Source of the DNA: Pseudobutyrivibrio ruminis
GTDB taxonomy: Bacteria; Bacillota; Clostridia; Lachnospirales; Lachnospiraceae
DNA: 55,083 nucleotides
Assembly: GCF_015057245.1 (NCBI RefSeq)
Contig: NZ_SVET01000018.1
Location: forward strand, 1 to 55,083
Reading direction: 5' to 3'
In this document: in pieces, positions 8,819-17,941 of the stretch
Layout of the letters: each line of letters starts with the position of its first letter
Numbering within the stretch: position 1 is the first letter of the stretch
The notes under the pieces: model-generated
The model's input: only the letters and a program-made list of their open reading frames with translations
Told to the model about the DNA's origin: nothing
Database searches by the model: none
Made by a program: the position numbers and the translations under genes

Positions 8819-9925
8819 TTAGTTAGCAATTGTAAGCTCTGTGTCCTTATCGAAGAAGTGAGCCTTCTCCATATCAAGAGCAAACTTAACTGTGTCGCCA
8901 CCTCTAGCTGTTGTACGTGGGTCAACTCTTGCTGTAACCTGAGTTCCAGCATAATCGAAGTATAAGTAAACCTCTGCACCAAGAAGCTCGTATACAGAAA
9001 TCTTAGCTTCGATAACTGAAGAAGACTGTGTATCAACGTAAATCTGAGAATCATGAATATCCTCTGGACGGATACCAAGGATTACTTCCTTACCACCGTA
9101 GTTCTTCTCTGAAAGAGCCTTTGTCTTTGCTGGTGGAATCTGGATTGTAGCACCGTTAACCTGGATAGCTGAGCAATCAGCGTTAAGTGTACCATTGAGG
9201 AAGTTCATCTGTGGTGAACCGATGAATCCAGCAACGAAGAGGTTGCATGGCTTCTGGTAAAGGTTTGCAGGTGTATCGATCTGCTGAACAACACCGTCCT
9301 TCATAACTACGATTCTTGTACCAAGTGTCATAGCCTCTGTCTGATCATGTGTAACGTAGATCATTGTAGCTCCGAGTGAATCATGAAGCTTAGAAATCTC
9401 TGTTCTCATCTGAACACGAAGCTTTGCATCAAGGTTTGAAAGAGGCTCATCCATAAGGAATACCTTAGGGTTACGAACGATTGCACGACCCATAGCAACA
9501 CGCTGTCTCTGACCACCTGAAAGAGCCTTTGGCTTTCTATCAAGAAGCTTCTCAAGGTCAAGGATCTTAGCAGCTTCACGTACCTTCTTATCGATTTCGT
9601 CCTTTGGTACTTTACGAAGCTTAAGACCAAATGCCATGTTATCGTAAACTGTCATATGTGGATAAAGAGCGTAGTTCTGGAATACCATTGCGATATCTCT
9701 GTCCTTAGGCTCTACGTCGTTCATAAGCTTTCCGTCGATGAGAAGTTCACCTGAAGAAATTTCCTCAAGACCTGCGATCATACGAAGTGTTGTAGACTTA
9801 CCACAACCAGAAGGTCCTACGAAAATGATGAATTCCTGATCCTTAATCTCAAGGTTGAAATCCTTAACAGCCTGGAAGCCATTTGGATAAACCTTATTAA
9901 TGTTTTTTAATGAAATGTCTGCCAT
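8819..9925 (-). CDS. ugpC: ABC transporter ATP-binding protein, MsmX/UgpC type
   Basis: This 368-residue ATPase is of the CUT1 sugar-import class. Walker A is GPSGCGKST (37-45), the signature is LSGGQ (135-139), Walker B is VFLMDE (155-160), and a C-terminal OB-type regulatory domain carries LGIRPEDI. In Firmicutes one such orphan ATPase typically energises several sugar-specific permease pairs encoded elsewhere, and no permease or binding protein lies beside it here. The minus-strand RBS is agagga. It is divergent from gdpP and ends in a terminator that abuts the CdaR-type gene. Confidence 0.95.
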   Translation of the reverse strand: MADISLKNINKVYPNGFQAVKDFNLEIKDQEFIIFVGPSGCGKSTTLRMIAGLEEISSGELLIDGKLMNDVEPKDRDIAMVFQNYALYPHMTVYDNMAFGLKLRKVPKDEIDKKVREAAKILDLEKLLDRKPKALSGGQRQRVAMGRAIVRNPKVFLMDEPLSNLDAKLRVQMRTEISKLHDSLGATMIYVTHDQTEAMTLGTRIVVMKDGVVQQIDTPANLYQKPCNLFVAGFIGSPQMNFLNGTLNADCSAIQVNGATIQIPPAKTKALSEKNYGGKEVILGIRPEDIHDSQIYVDTQSSSVIEAKISVYELLGAEVYLYFDYAGTQVTARVDPRTTARGGDTVKFALDMEKAHFFDKDTELTIAN

Positions 9926-10142
9926 AATAAAATATCCTCTCTTTGAAAAATTAGGGTTCCCCCCTGAACTATCTAAAATTATAAAAAATGGTTAAACTGT
10001 GAACAATGTTAGAATAACCAAAAAATACAAAAACGTTTCGTTATTTTAACAACGGGCTGTGAAATATATACAAAATAGCCCTGTATGAATTGAGCACATA
10101 TTCCATACTTGGATAATAAATTATATAAAACTGGATGTGATA

Positions 10143-10151
10143 TGATATAAT
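10143..10151 (+). promoter_or_regulatory. Extended -10 promoter of the gdpP-rplI-dnaB operon
   Basis: TGATATAAT is an extended -10 (TGn plus TATAAT) with no clear -35 at standard spacing. It lies about 70 bases before the gdpP start. A short hairpin (actatc/gatagt, about 10178-10193) lies in the predicted leader. The rest of the 294-bp divergent intergenic region 9926-10219 is AT-rich, with a short C-run near 9960, and I see no gene in it. Confidence 0.55.
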
Positions 10152-10219
10152 ACATGCCAAAGGTAGAATTGAGGTAACTATCTGATGATAGTAGAGAATT
10201 GACTAATCGGGAGAATATT

Positions 10220-12277
10220 ATGGAAGCATTAAAGTATAGGAATCGTCTGAAAAGATATCTGAGATTCCCTCTGTACATGCTTATTATTTTTTTAATAGGT
10301 TGTATCATTCTAAGCTTTGTAAATCCAAAGGCAGCCGGCATAACACTTATCTTTGTTCTAGTTTATGGTGTAGCCTGCTTTGCATATTACAAGGCAAATC
10401 TTAAATCCTTTAAAAACACAATAATTGAATATGCAGTTCATTATGGAACAGTCCAAAAGGAGCTTTTAAAGAACTTTAGATTGCCATATGTATTGCTAGA
10501 TTCTACTGGAAGAATCATGTGGATGAATGAGGAGTTTTGTCAGCTTGTAGATAAAAACAAAACTTACAATAAATCAATCACAAGCATATTCTCAGAAATC
10601 ACACGTGAAGGAATCGACCATGCTAAGGACGACAACTTCGATATTCATATTGAATATAATGAAAGAAAGTATTTAGCATGTCTTCAGCGACTTGATATGA
10701 CCGAGCCTCTTCAGGGCAGCAATCTTGTTGCTAATATGGATGAAGTTACTGATGGATTAGTAGCTATCATCTTGTTTGATGAGACAGATATTCAAGCTAC
10801 AAAAGCCAAAATCAATGACCAGGGCATGGTAATGGCCCTTCTTTATGTAGACAATTACGATGAAGTATTTGATCAGGTAGAGAATGCAAAGCGCTCAATG
10901 CTTTTAGCACTCCTTGATAGAAAGATTAACAAATACTTTGGCGAAGCTGATGCAATAGTCAGCCGTCTTGAAAAAGACAAATACCTCATCATGTTCCAGC
11001 ACAAATATCTCAAGAACTTCGAGGATGATAAATTCTCTATCGTGGAAGATATTACTGGAATTAAGATGGGAAATGATAAAGATATCACAGTAAGTATTGG
11101 TATCGGACTTGGAAGCGACAACTACAATCAAAAGGCTCAGTATGCGCATGTTGCAATTGATCTTGCTCTTGCTCGTGGCGGATGTCAGGTAGTTGTTAAG
11201 AATGGACAGGACGTTTCTTATTATGGTACTCATGGTAAGGAAGTGGAGCGTTCAACTCGTGTTAAGGCCAGAGTTAAGGCACAGGCCCTTCGCGAGCTCA
11301 TGGAAACAAGAGAAAGAATCATCGTTATGGGACACAATCTTTCTGATGCAGACTGCTTAGGAGCATCAGTTGGTGTGTTCTGCGCAGGTCGAGAAATTGG
11401 AAAGCCTGTAAATATCGTTATTGATACAATCACAAGCTCTATGCGTCCAGTAGTTGAGAGCTTTACAGAAAAGGGCGAGTACCCAGATGACATGTTCATC
11501 ACAAGTGAGCAGGCACTCAATCTTTGCAATGAAAACACGCTTATTATGGTTGTTGATACCAACAGACCAAGCTATGTAGAATGTCCAGGACTTCTATATA
11601 AAAACAAAAATATCGTTGTAATTGACCACCACAGACAGGTGGAGGAGATTATTGAAAATCCAATTCTCTCTTACATCGAGCCTTATGCATCATCTGCAAG
11701 TGAGATGATTGCCGAGGTGCTTCAGTATTTCGCAGAGAAAATCAATATCAACCCAACTGAGGCTGATTGTATTTATGCAGGTATCTTGATTGATACAAAC
11801 AACTTTATGACAAAGACTGGTGTTCGTACATTTGAGGCAGCTGCCTTCCTCCGTAGAAATGGAGCAGAAGTTACTAGAGTTAGAAAGATGCTTCGTGAAA
11901 ATATGGAGACATACAAGGCACGCGCAGAAATCGTTAGAAATGCAGCAGTATACAGAGATGCATTTGCCATTGCAGAATGCGAGCCAGATGGAAATCTTGA
12001 AAGCCCAACAGTAGTTGGCGCTCAGGCAGCTAACGAGCTTCTTAATATCGTAGGTATTAAAGCGTCATTTGTTTTGACAAAATATATGGACAAGATTTAC
12101 ATCAGTTCTCGTTCAATCGATGAAATCGATGTTCAGAGTATTATGGCCCGCCTGGGTGGTGGTGGACATGTAAATATTGCAGGAGCCCAGATTCAAAATC
12201 GTACACTTGATGAGGTTCGTGAGGACCTTGAAGCAACAATAGATAAAATGCTAGAAGAAGGAGAAATTAGGCTATGA
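10220..12277 (+). CDS. gdpP: Cyclic-di-AMP phosphodiesterase GdpP (DHH-DHHA1)
   Basis: This 685-residue membrane protein hydrolyses c-di-AMP. It has two N-terminal membrane helices (about 17-33 and 38-56), a PAS-like sensor, and a degenerate GGDEF domain. The DHH phosphoesterase follows (VMGHNLSDADC near 370, VIDHHRQ near 467), then DHHA1 (GGGGHVNIAGAQ near 646). I chose ATG 10220, with gggag 6 bases upstream, over TTG 10199. Its last 4 bases overlap rplI (ATGA), giving the gdpP-rplI-dnaB order common in Firmicutes. Confidence 0.95.
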   Translation: MEALKYRNRLKRYLRFPLYMLIIFLIGCIILSFVNPKAAGITLIFVLVYGVACFAYYKANLKSFKNTIIEYAVHYGTVQKELLKNFRLPYVLLDSTGRIMWMNEEFCQLVDKNKTYNKSITSIFSEITREGIDHAKDDNFDIHIEYNERKYLACLQRLDMTEPLQGSNLVANMDEVTDGLVAIILFDETDIQATKAKINDQGMVMALLYVDNYDEVFDQVENAKRSMLLALLDRKINKYFGEADAIVSRLEKDKYLIMFQHKYLKNFEDDKFSIVEDITGIKMGNDKDITVSIGIGLGSDNYNQKAQYAHVAIDLALARGGCQVVVKNGQDVSYYGTHGKEVERSTRVKARVKAQALRELMETRERIIVMGHNLSDADCLGASVGVFCAGREIGKPVNIVIDTITSSMRPVVESFTEKGEYPDDMFITSEQALNLCNENTLIMVVDTNRPSYVECPGLLYKNKNIVVIDHHRQVEEIIENPILSYIEPYASSASEMIAEVLQYFAEKININPTEADCIYAGILIDTNNFMTKTGVRTFEAAAFLRRNGAEVTRVRKMLRENMETYKARAEIVRNAAVYRDAFAIAECEPDGNLESPTVVGAQAANELLNIVGIKASFVLTKYMDKIYISSRSIDEIDVQSIMARLGGGGHVNIAGAQIQNRTLDEVREDLEATIDKMLEEGEIRL

Positions 12278-12720
12278 AAGTAATACTTCTTTCAGACGTT
12301 AAGTCACTTGGTAAAAAAGGTGAGGTTGTAGAGGTTAGCGAAGGCTACGCAAGAAATATGCTCTTCAAGAAAAAGCTTGGAGTAGAGGCAACAAACGCAG
12401 CACTTAATGACCTTAAGCTTCAGAATAAACACGATGAAAAAGTCGCTCAGGAAAACTATGAGGCAGCACTTGCATTTGAAAAAGAAATTGCAGAGTGGAA
12501 AGTAGAAACAAAGATTAAAACAGGTGAGGGCGGAAGAACCTTCGGATCTGTTTCAACAAAAGAAATCGCTGAGGCTGCAAAGAAGCAGTACGGCAAAGAA
12601 ATCGACAAAAAGAAAATTGTTCTTGATGATCCAATCAGATCCCTTGGAACATACGAGGTAAAGGTAAAGCTTCATCCAAAGGTAACAGCAACACTTCGTG
12701 TACATGTTTCAGAACAATAA
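12274..12720 (+). CDS. rplI: 50S ribosomal protein L9
   Basis: At 148 residues this is standard L9 length. The N-terminal MKVILLSDVKSLGKKGE and the following SEGYARNML stretch are the classic L9 signature that binds 23S rRNA domain V. A long helix and the C-terminal globular domain follow. It is translationally coupled to gdpP by a 4-base overlap, with dnaB 19 bases downstream. Confidence 0.98.
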   Translation: MKVILLSDVKSLGKKGEVVEVSEGYARNMLFKKKLGVEATNAALNDLKLQNKHDEKVAQENYEAALAFEKEIAEWKVETKIKTGEGGRTFGSVSTKEIAEAAKKQYGKEIDKKKIVLDDPIRSLGTYEVKVKLHPKVTATLRVHVSEQ

Positions 12721-12739
12721 ATAAAGGAAAGAATACATA

Positions 12740-14089
<1,350 letters not shown>

Positions 14090-14093
14090 AATA

Positions 14094-14121
14094 AGAGGGC
14101 GATATTTCGCCCTCTATTTTT
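14094..14121 (+). terminator. Intrinsic terminator after dnaB
   Basis: A 9-bp stem (14094-14102 agagggcga with 14107-14115) is followed by attttt. It lies between dnaB and the convergent P-loop gene. Confidence 0.85.
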
Positions 14122-14241
14122 GTACTCTAATATATTTTCAATTTTTAATTCATTTTTATTTGTCTTTTTCTTGAAGAACTTCAATTTGACGATACTGGAG
14201 TCCTTTATCAGAGTAATACTCGCATAACTCATTCCCCGCAG

Positions 14242-14871
14242 CTACTCTATTAATTGAAACAATGCTTCAAAGTCTGATTCTTTCAAACGAAAAGGATTGT
14301 TTATGATAGGGAGGCCTTGAATAGAATCATATTTCTTTATATTAAATAACGCTTTATCATTAACTTCATTTGATTTGGTTAAAAACCCAATATTTTTCAT
14401 ATCTACTACTCCTTCCATATTATTTATAAATCTGTAAACGTCTCGTTTACACCAAGGCATAATAGAACCTATCAAAAATTGTTTATCACACTGGTTGTAA
14501 ATAGAAGCGTTTTCTGGAGTAAGCTTGTCAAAATCCACAATCACATATCCATCCCATTCGTTAATGAGATAGCTGGCAACAGATGTGTTACATCCCAAAG
14601 CGTAAACAACATCCATATATTTGTAGCAAGTGATGTCTTTATATTTCATTTGATGTTCTCCAACAAATCCCAATAGTTGGCTATCATCAGAAATTTCAAT
14701 ATAAAGAACCGGCTTTTTAAGCCCAGAGCTTAAAAAATTTGCTAAACAAAGGCACAAGTGAGTGACACCAAGCTTATGAGAAACCGCTGTAACAGATATC
14801 TTTTTATTTTTTTCGAATTTATTTTTTGTTGACTTATTAAGCCAGTGTTTAAACAGTAAAATCCTTTTCAT
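14242..14871 (-). CDS. Degenerate ParA/TadZ-like P-loop protein
   Basis: This 209-residue protein resembles the MinD/ParA/TadZ fold. It has a beta strand (ISVTAV), a P-loop position reading SHKLGVTH (31-38), a helix, then an IVDFD Walker-B-like strand near 105. The Lys-Ser/Thr of a working Walker A is absent, so ATP hydrolysis is doubtful. It overlaps the preceding kinase-like gene by 23 bp, so the two are almost certainly coexpressed. That gene ends in a related domain with the same kind of altered loop. TadZ-like pseudo-ATPases can act as polar landmarks, but no pilus genes are visible here. Function unknown. Confidence 0.6.
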   Translation of the reverse strand: MKRILLFKHWLNKSTKNKFEKNKKISVTAVSHKLGVTHLCLCLANFLSSGLKKPVLYIEISDDSQLLGFVGEHQMKYKDITCYKYMDVVYALGCNTSVASYLINEWDGYVIVDFDKLTPENASIYNQCDKQFLIGSIMPWCKRDVYRFINNMEGVVDMKNIGFLTKSNEVNDKALFNIKKYDSIQGLPIINNPFRLKESDFEALFQLIE

Positions 14872-16144
14872 TCTTCAGAACCATAGAAAAAAATCTATCT
14901 TCATCCTTAGATAAACTCAAAGACCACTTATTTGATGGATACATGAAAACCTTTTTATGTAAATCCTTTGCAAGTTTCAAGGAAAAAAGTTTGTTAGAAA
15001 AATTAGAAATAACATAAACAGTTTTATCCTTGATCCAATATGGATAATTTATAGTTTTCCAAGGAGATGCACTTACTATATAAAATATAATTTGAGCATC
15101 TGAAATGTATTTGTCATTAGTACCACAGTCCAGGACATAAAGACCTTTTGGAGGTGTGTAACTTTCTATGGCATCCCCATAATTTAGAATGCCTCTAAAG
15201 TTTTTGTGGTATAAAACACCTGACCTAACGTGGCTGTCTTTGAAATGTTCCCAAAGATGATGAACAGTGTTTTTTTCAAAATCTTTGTAGTATGTTTCTA
15301 TATGTTTGCTATTAAGATAGCGACATAGATTAATAGCGATATGAGTGGTTCCGACTCCACAATCGGCTCCAATCACGGCTATTTTCCTATCGAGAATGCC
15401 TGATTCCGTATTTTCATTAGCTCTAACTCCCTGTAGTTTTAGCAACTGTGACTTTAATTCACTGATAGAATTGTGCCTATCAGATGGATTTGCAGCAGTG
15501 GCTTTATCTACTAGTTTTTTCAACCTGAAATCATCTTTTGCATAACTATTAATCTGCAAAAACTCGATTATCTTTCCAACGCTGTATATATCACAACGCT
15601 CATCAAGCTTTTGGCCTTTTAACTGTTCAGGTGCGGCCCAATTTTTTGTGCCTAAGGGCATAGCCGTAGCCGACTGAGACTTTTTTATAGCAATACCAAA
15701 GTCAATAAGGCGTAGTTTATCACCCTGCAAAATAAGATGCTCTGGCTTTAAATCCCTGTAAAGCACAGGCTCCGGTTCTGCAGAATGCAACGCTTCAAAG
15801 ATATGGCATACTTCAATGGCCAATCTATATAGCTCTTCTTTAGATAACTTAGTTTGTAACAGATACTCCCTGAGGGAAATTCCTTCAATAAATTCCTCAA
15901 CTAGGTAGTACATATCATTTGTATCTTCTACACTAAAAATGGTGGGTATTCGGGATGATTTAATCCCTTGTAAAAGATGTGCTTCGGATAGGATGCTGTG
16001 TGCATTAGGACTCGCCTTGTGAATGGCTTTAAGAATTCTTAATGCTCCTATCGACTTATAATTGACAAGTAATACTGCGGTAGCTGCTGTTTCTTGCAGT
16101 ATACGAATGACTTCGTACTTGTCTTCAATACCTTTTGGTATCAA
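14849..16144 (-). CDS. Ser/Thr kinase-like domain fused to a degenerate ParA/TadZ-like domain
   Basis: The product has 431 residues from TTG 16144. The N-terminal half is a eukaryotic-type kinase fold, with Lys39 (RILK), Glu54 (SEAHLL), YRDLKP with Asp131, DFG at 148-150 and APE at 171-173. The glycine-rich loop has no glycines (ILQETAATAVLL), and the Mg-binding Asn after DLKP is replaced by His136, so it may be a pseudokinase or very weak. The C-terminal half is a P-loop-like domain with CGVGTTH (262-268) instead of GKT. I prefer TTG 16144 because of ggaagga-agc-type SD spacing; ATG 16174 is the alternative but has no SD. It overlaps the next gene by 23 bp. Function unknown. Confidence 0.65.
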   Translation of the reverse strand: MIPKGIEDKYEVIRILQETAATAVLLVNYKSIGALRILKAIHKASPNAHSILSEAHLLQGIKSSRIPTIFSVEDTNDMYYLVEEFIEGISLREYLLQTKLSKEELYRLAIEVCHIFEALHSAEPEPVLYRDLKPEHLILQGDKLRLIDFGIAIKKSQSATAMPLGTKNWAAPEQLKGQKLDERCDIYSVGKIIEFLQINSYAKDDFRLKKLVDKATAANPSDRHNSISELKSQLLKLQGVRANENTESGILDRKIAVIGADCGVGTTHIAINLCRYLNSKHIETYYKDFEKNTVHHLWEHFKDSHVRSGVLYHKNFRGILNYGDAIESYTPPKGLYVLDCGTNDKYISDAQIIFYIVSASPWKTINYPYWIKDKTVYVISNFSNKLFSLKLAKDLHKKVFMYPSNKWSLSLSKDEDRFFSMVLKNEKDFTV

Positions 16145-16302
16145 TCTATCAGCTCCTTCCTTTCGGAAAGGCATCTCGCAGACAAGTTTATATCACAGAA
16201 TAAATTATATTGCAAGCATAAATTTGAAAATTATTTTCTTTTTATAACAAACCACTTAAGAAAAATTTAATACTTTTATCACCTTTTATATGGTATCTTT
16301 GC

Positions 16303-16331
16303 TTTACTTTCCGATATAATATATATATAAT
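16303..16331 (+). promoter_or_regulatory. Possible mecA promoter
   Basis: TTTACT (16303-16308) and TATAAT (16326-16331) are 17 bases apart and 58 bases before the mecA start. The region is so AT-rich, with a second TATAAT at 16315, that the assignment is weak. Confidence 0.35.
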
Positions 16332-16388
16332 CCATATAAGAAAAATGCTAATAGTAGCGCATCTTATATCGATCGGGAGGTGATTTTT

Positions 16389-17135
16389 ATGAAGATTGAA
16401 AGAATCAACGAAAACCAGATCAGATGCACTCTGTCTAGAGAAGATTTAATAAGCCGACACATTAAGCTCTCAGAATTAGCTTATGGTTCTGCAAAGGCCA
16501 GAGAATTATTTAGAGAACTTATGGAACAGGCTTCCTACCAGTACGGTTTTGAAGCGGAAGATATTCCACTTATGATAGAAGCTATACCACTTTCATCAGA
16601 ATCCATTGTCCTTCTTGTGACAAAGGTAGAAAATCCTGACGAGCTTGATACTCGTTTCTCGAGATTTTCAGAGGATGACGATGACTACGATGATGATGAC
16701 GAAATCCTCGATGCACCAGCAAAGCCATTTAATGAGGCAGCAGCAGACGACATACTTAACATATTCAACAGTCTTATTGAAAAGGCACAGGAAGCTATAA
16801 CAACTTCACCAGAAAAGGCAGCAAAAAATGGCTTGCCAGTGGACATCACAAAGATGTTTGTTTTCGACAACATGGATGATGTGATTCGACTTTCTGGAAT
16901 ACTTGGTAGCTTTTACAAGGGAAAGAATTCTCTCTATAAGAGTCCATTTGATAACAAATACTATTTAGTAGTTAGTAAATCAGATGATACAGCTGAAACA
17001 TACAATAAAGTATGCAACATCTTATCAGAATACAGTGATCAGCAGAATTATGTAGTTGGTACAGACCAATACATGGCTGAGCACTATGAAGTACTTGTCA
17101 ACGGTGATGCGGTACAGAAATTAGCAATGATATAA
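16389..17135 (+). CDS. mecA: Adaptor protein MecA
   Basis: The 248-residue protein has the MecA architecture: an N-terminal substrate-binding domain starting MKIERINENQIRCTL, an acidic linker (DDDDYDDDDE near 95-105), and a C-terminal ClpC-binding domain of two alpha/beta halves. MecA delivers substrates to the ClpC-ClpP protease and, in Bacillus, controls competence. ATG 16389 was chosen because gggaggtga is ideally placed. The open frame upstream starts at a GTG inside that SD. A bidirectional terminator separates it from the convergent DUF1858 gene. Confidence 0.9.
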   Translation: MKIERINENQIRCTLSREDLISRHIKLSELAYGSAKARELFRELMEQASYQYGFEAEDIPLMIEAIPLSSESIVLLVTKVENPDELDTRFSRFSEDDDDYDDDDEILDAPAKPFNEAAADDILNIFNSLIEKAQEAITTSPEKAAKNGLPVDITKMFVFDNMDDVIRLSGILGSFYKGKNSLYKSPFDNKYYLVVSKSDDTAETYNKVCNILSEYSDQQNYVVGTDQYMAEHYEVLVNGDAVQKLAMI

Positions 17136-17140
17136 AAAAA

Positions 17141-17168
17141 AGAGCTTCGCATTGCGAAGCTCTTTTTT
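17141..17168. terminator. Bidirectional terminator between mecA and the DUF1858 gene
   Basis: The stem agagcttcgc/gcgaagctct (17141-17150 with 17154-17163) is preceded by an A-run and followed by a T-run, so it can end transcripts from both sides. It lies between two convergent genes. Confidence 0.9.
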
Positions 17169-17178
17169 AATTTGCGTC

Positions 17179-17385
17179 TTAAGCCTTTGAATCAAGGAAT
17201 GTATTAATCTCTTCAACGAGATCATCAGCATCGATACCGTGTACCATTGCTGCCTCCTCGATAGTCTCCATCTGTGAAGATGGGCATCCGAGGCAGTGCA
17301 TGCCGATATTAAGTAAGATAGGAGCTACATCAGCATCAATCTGAAGAAGCTCGCCGATCATAGTTGCTTTAGAAACTCTTGCCAT
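17179..17385 (-). CDS. DUF1858 domain protein
   Basis: This small protein of 68 residues carries the motif GMHCLGCPSSQMETIEEAA followed by the HGID segment, which marks DUF1858 (ScdA-N-like) proteins. The Cys pair (CLGC) may bind metal or act in redox or Fe-S repair; that is known only by family association. The start ATG 17385 is preceded by aggag. It is divergent from the ferredoxin gene across a 330-bp region, and a shared redox theme is possible. Confidence 0.85.
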   Translation of the reverse strand: MARVSKATMIGELLQIDADVAPILLNIGMHCLGCPSSQMETIEEAAMVHGIDADDLVEEINTFLDSKA

Positions 17386-17515
17386 TTTGACTTCTCCTTT
17401 CTTAACATTTCAATTGATAATAACATGCTTTTTTTCTTTTCGCAAACCATTATTCCATTGTTGTGGATTATATACAATTACATTGTGCTCAATTTGAAGC
17501 TAGTGTGAAACTAAT

Positions 17516-17527
17516 TTGTGTACACAA
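17516..17527. promoter_or_regulatory. Palindromic operator-like site TTGTGTACACAA
   Basis: A perfect 12-bp palindrome lies in the divergent region 17386-17715, between the DUF1858 gene and ferredoxin. Loose relatives (attgtg, acacaatt) occur nearby. It is 97 bases upstream of the ferredoxin -35 box. The half-sites resemble those of Rex or CRP-type sites, but the spacing fits neither. Confidence 0.35.
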
Positions 17528-17623
17528 TTAAAACAACTGTTAGCCTAAATCAACAGGAGTTAGATTAATATAACCGTGGTGGGCCTTGATTTTAAAGGGA
17601 TTCATAAAAAAACAATTTTGTCC

Positions 17624-17652
17624 TTGATTTAGACACAATTTAGGTGTAATAT
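17624..17652 (+). promoter_or_regulatory. Ferredoxin promoter
   Basis: TTGATT (17624-17629) and TAATAT (17647-17652) are separated by exactly 17 bases, 63 bases upstream of the ferredoxin ATG. Confidence 0.65.
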
Positions 17653-17715
17653 ATGAGACATCAAATGAAATTGATTAATTTTTATCAATTAAGATATTTA
17701 AGGAGGATTTTAACT

Positions 17716-17886
17716 ATGGCATACGTTATTTCTGATTCATGCGTATCATGTGGTACATGCGAGCCTGAGTGCCCAGTAGGAGCTATCTCACAGGGAGATT
17801 CACAGTTCAACATCGACGCTGACGCTTGCGTTGAGTGTGGTACATGTGCAGGTGTTTGCCCAACAGGAGCAATCTCTCAGGGCTAA
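17716..17886 (+). CDS. 2[4Fe-4S] ferredoxin
   Basis: This 56-residue clostridial-type ferredoxin has two CxxCxxCxxxC motifs (C9, C12, C15, C19 and C38, C41, C44, C48), each followed by PxGAISQG, and a strong internal repeat. It is a low-potential electron carrier for pyruvate:ferredoxin oxidoreductase, Rnf or hydrogenase reactions. ATG 17716 follows aggagg by 9 bases. The open frame extends upstream to 17653, but that would place the start right at the promoter -10. It is monocistronic, with its own promoter and terminator. Confidence 0.97.
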   Translation: MAYVISDSCVSCGTCEPECPVGAISQGDSQFNIDADACVECGTCAGVCPTGAISQG

Positions 17887-17911
17887 TAGCTTAATCAAGA
17901 AAACCGGTTAA

Positions 17912-17941
17912 AGAGCATCGCAATCGCGGTGCTCTTTTTTT
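17912..17941 (+). terminator. Intrinsic terminator after ferredoxin
   Basis: A 10-bp stem (agagcatcgc with gcggtgctct, one G-T pair) is followed by seven T ending at 17941. It directly abuts the giant inverted repeat. Confidence 0.9.

Noticed and set aside
17516..17527. Palindrome as a Rex operator
   Set aside because: The half-sites resemble Rex sites, but the known consensus has an internal spacer absent here; reported only as an unknown operator-like site.
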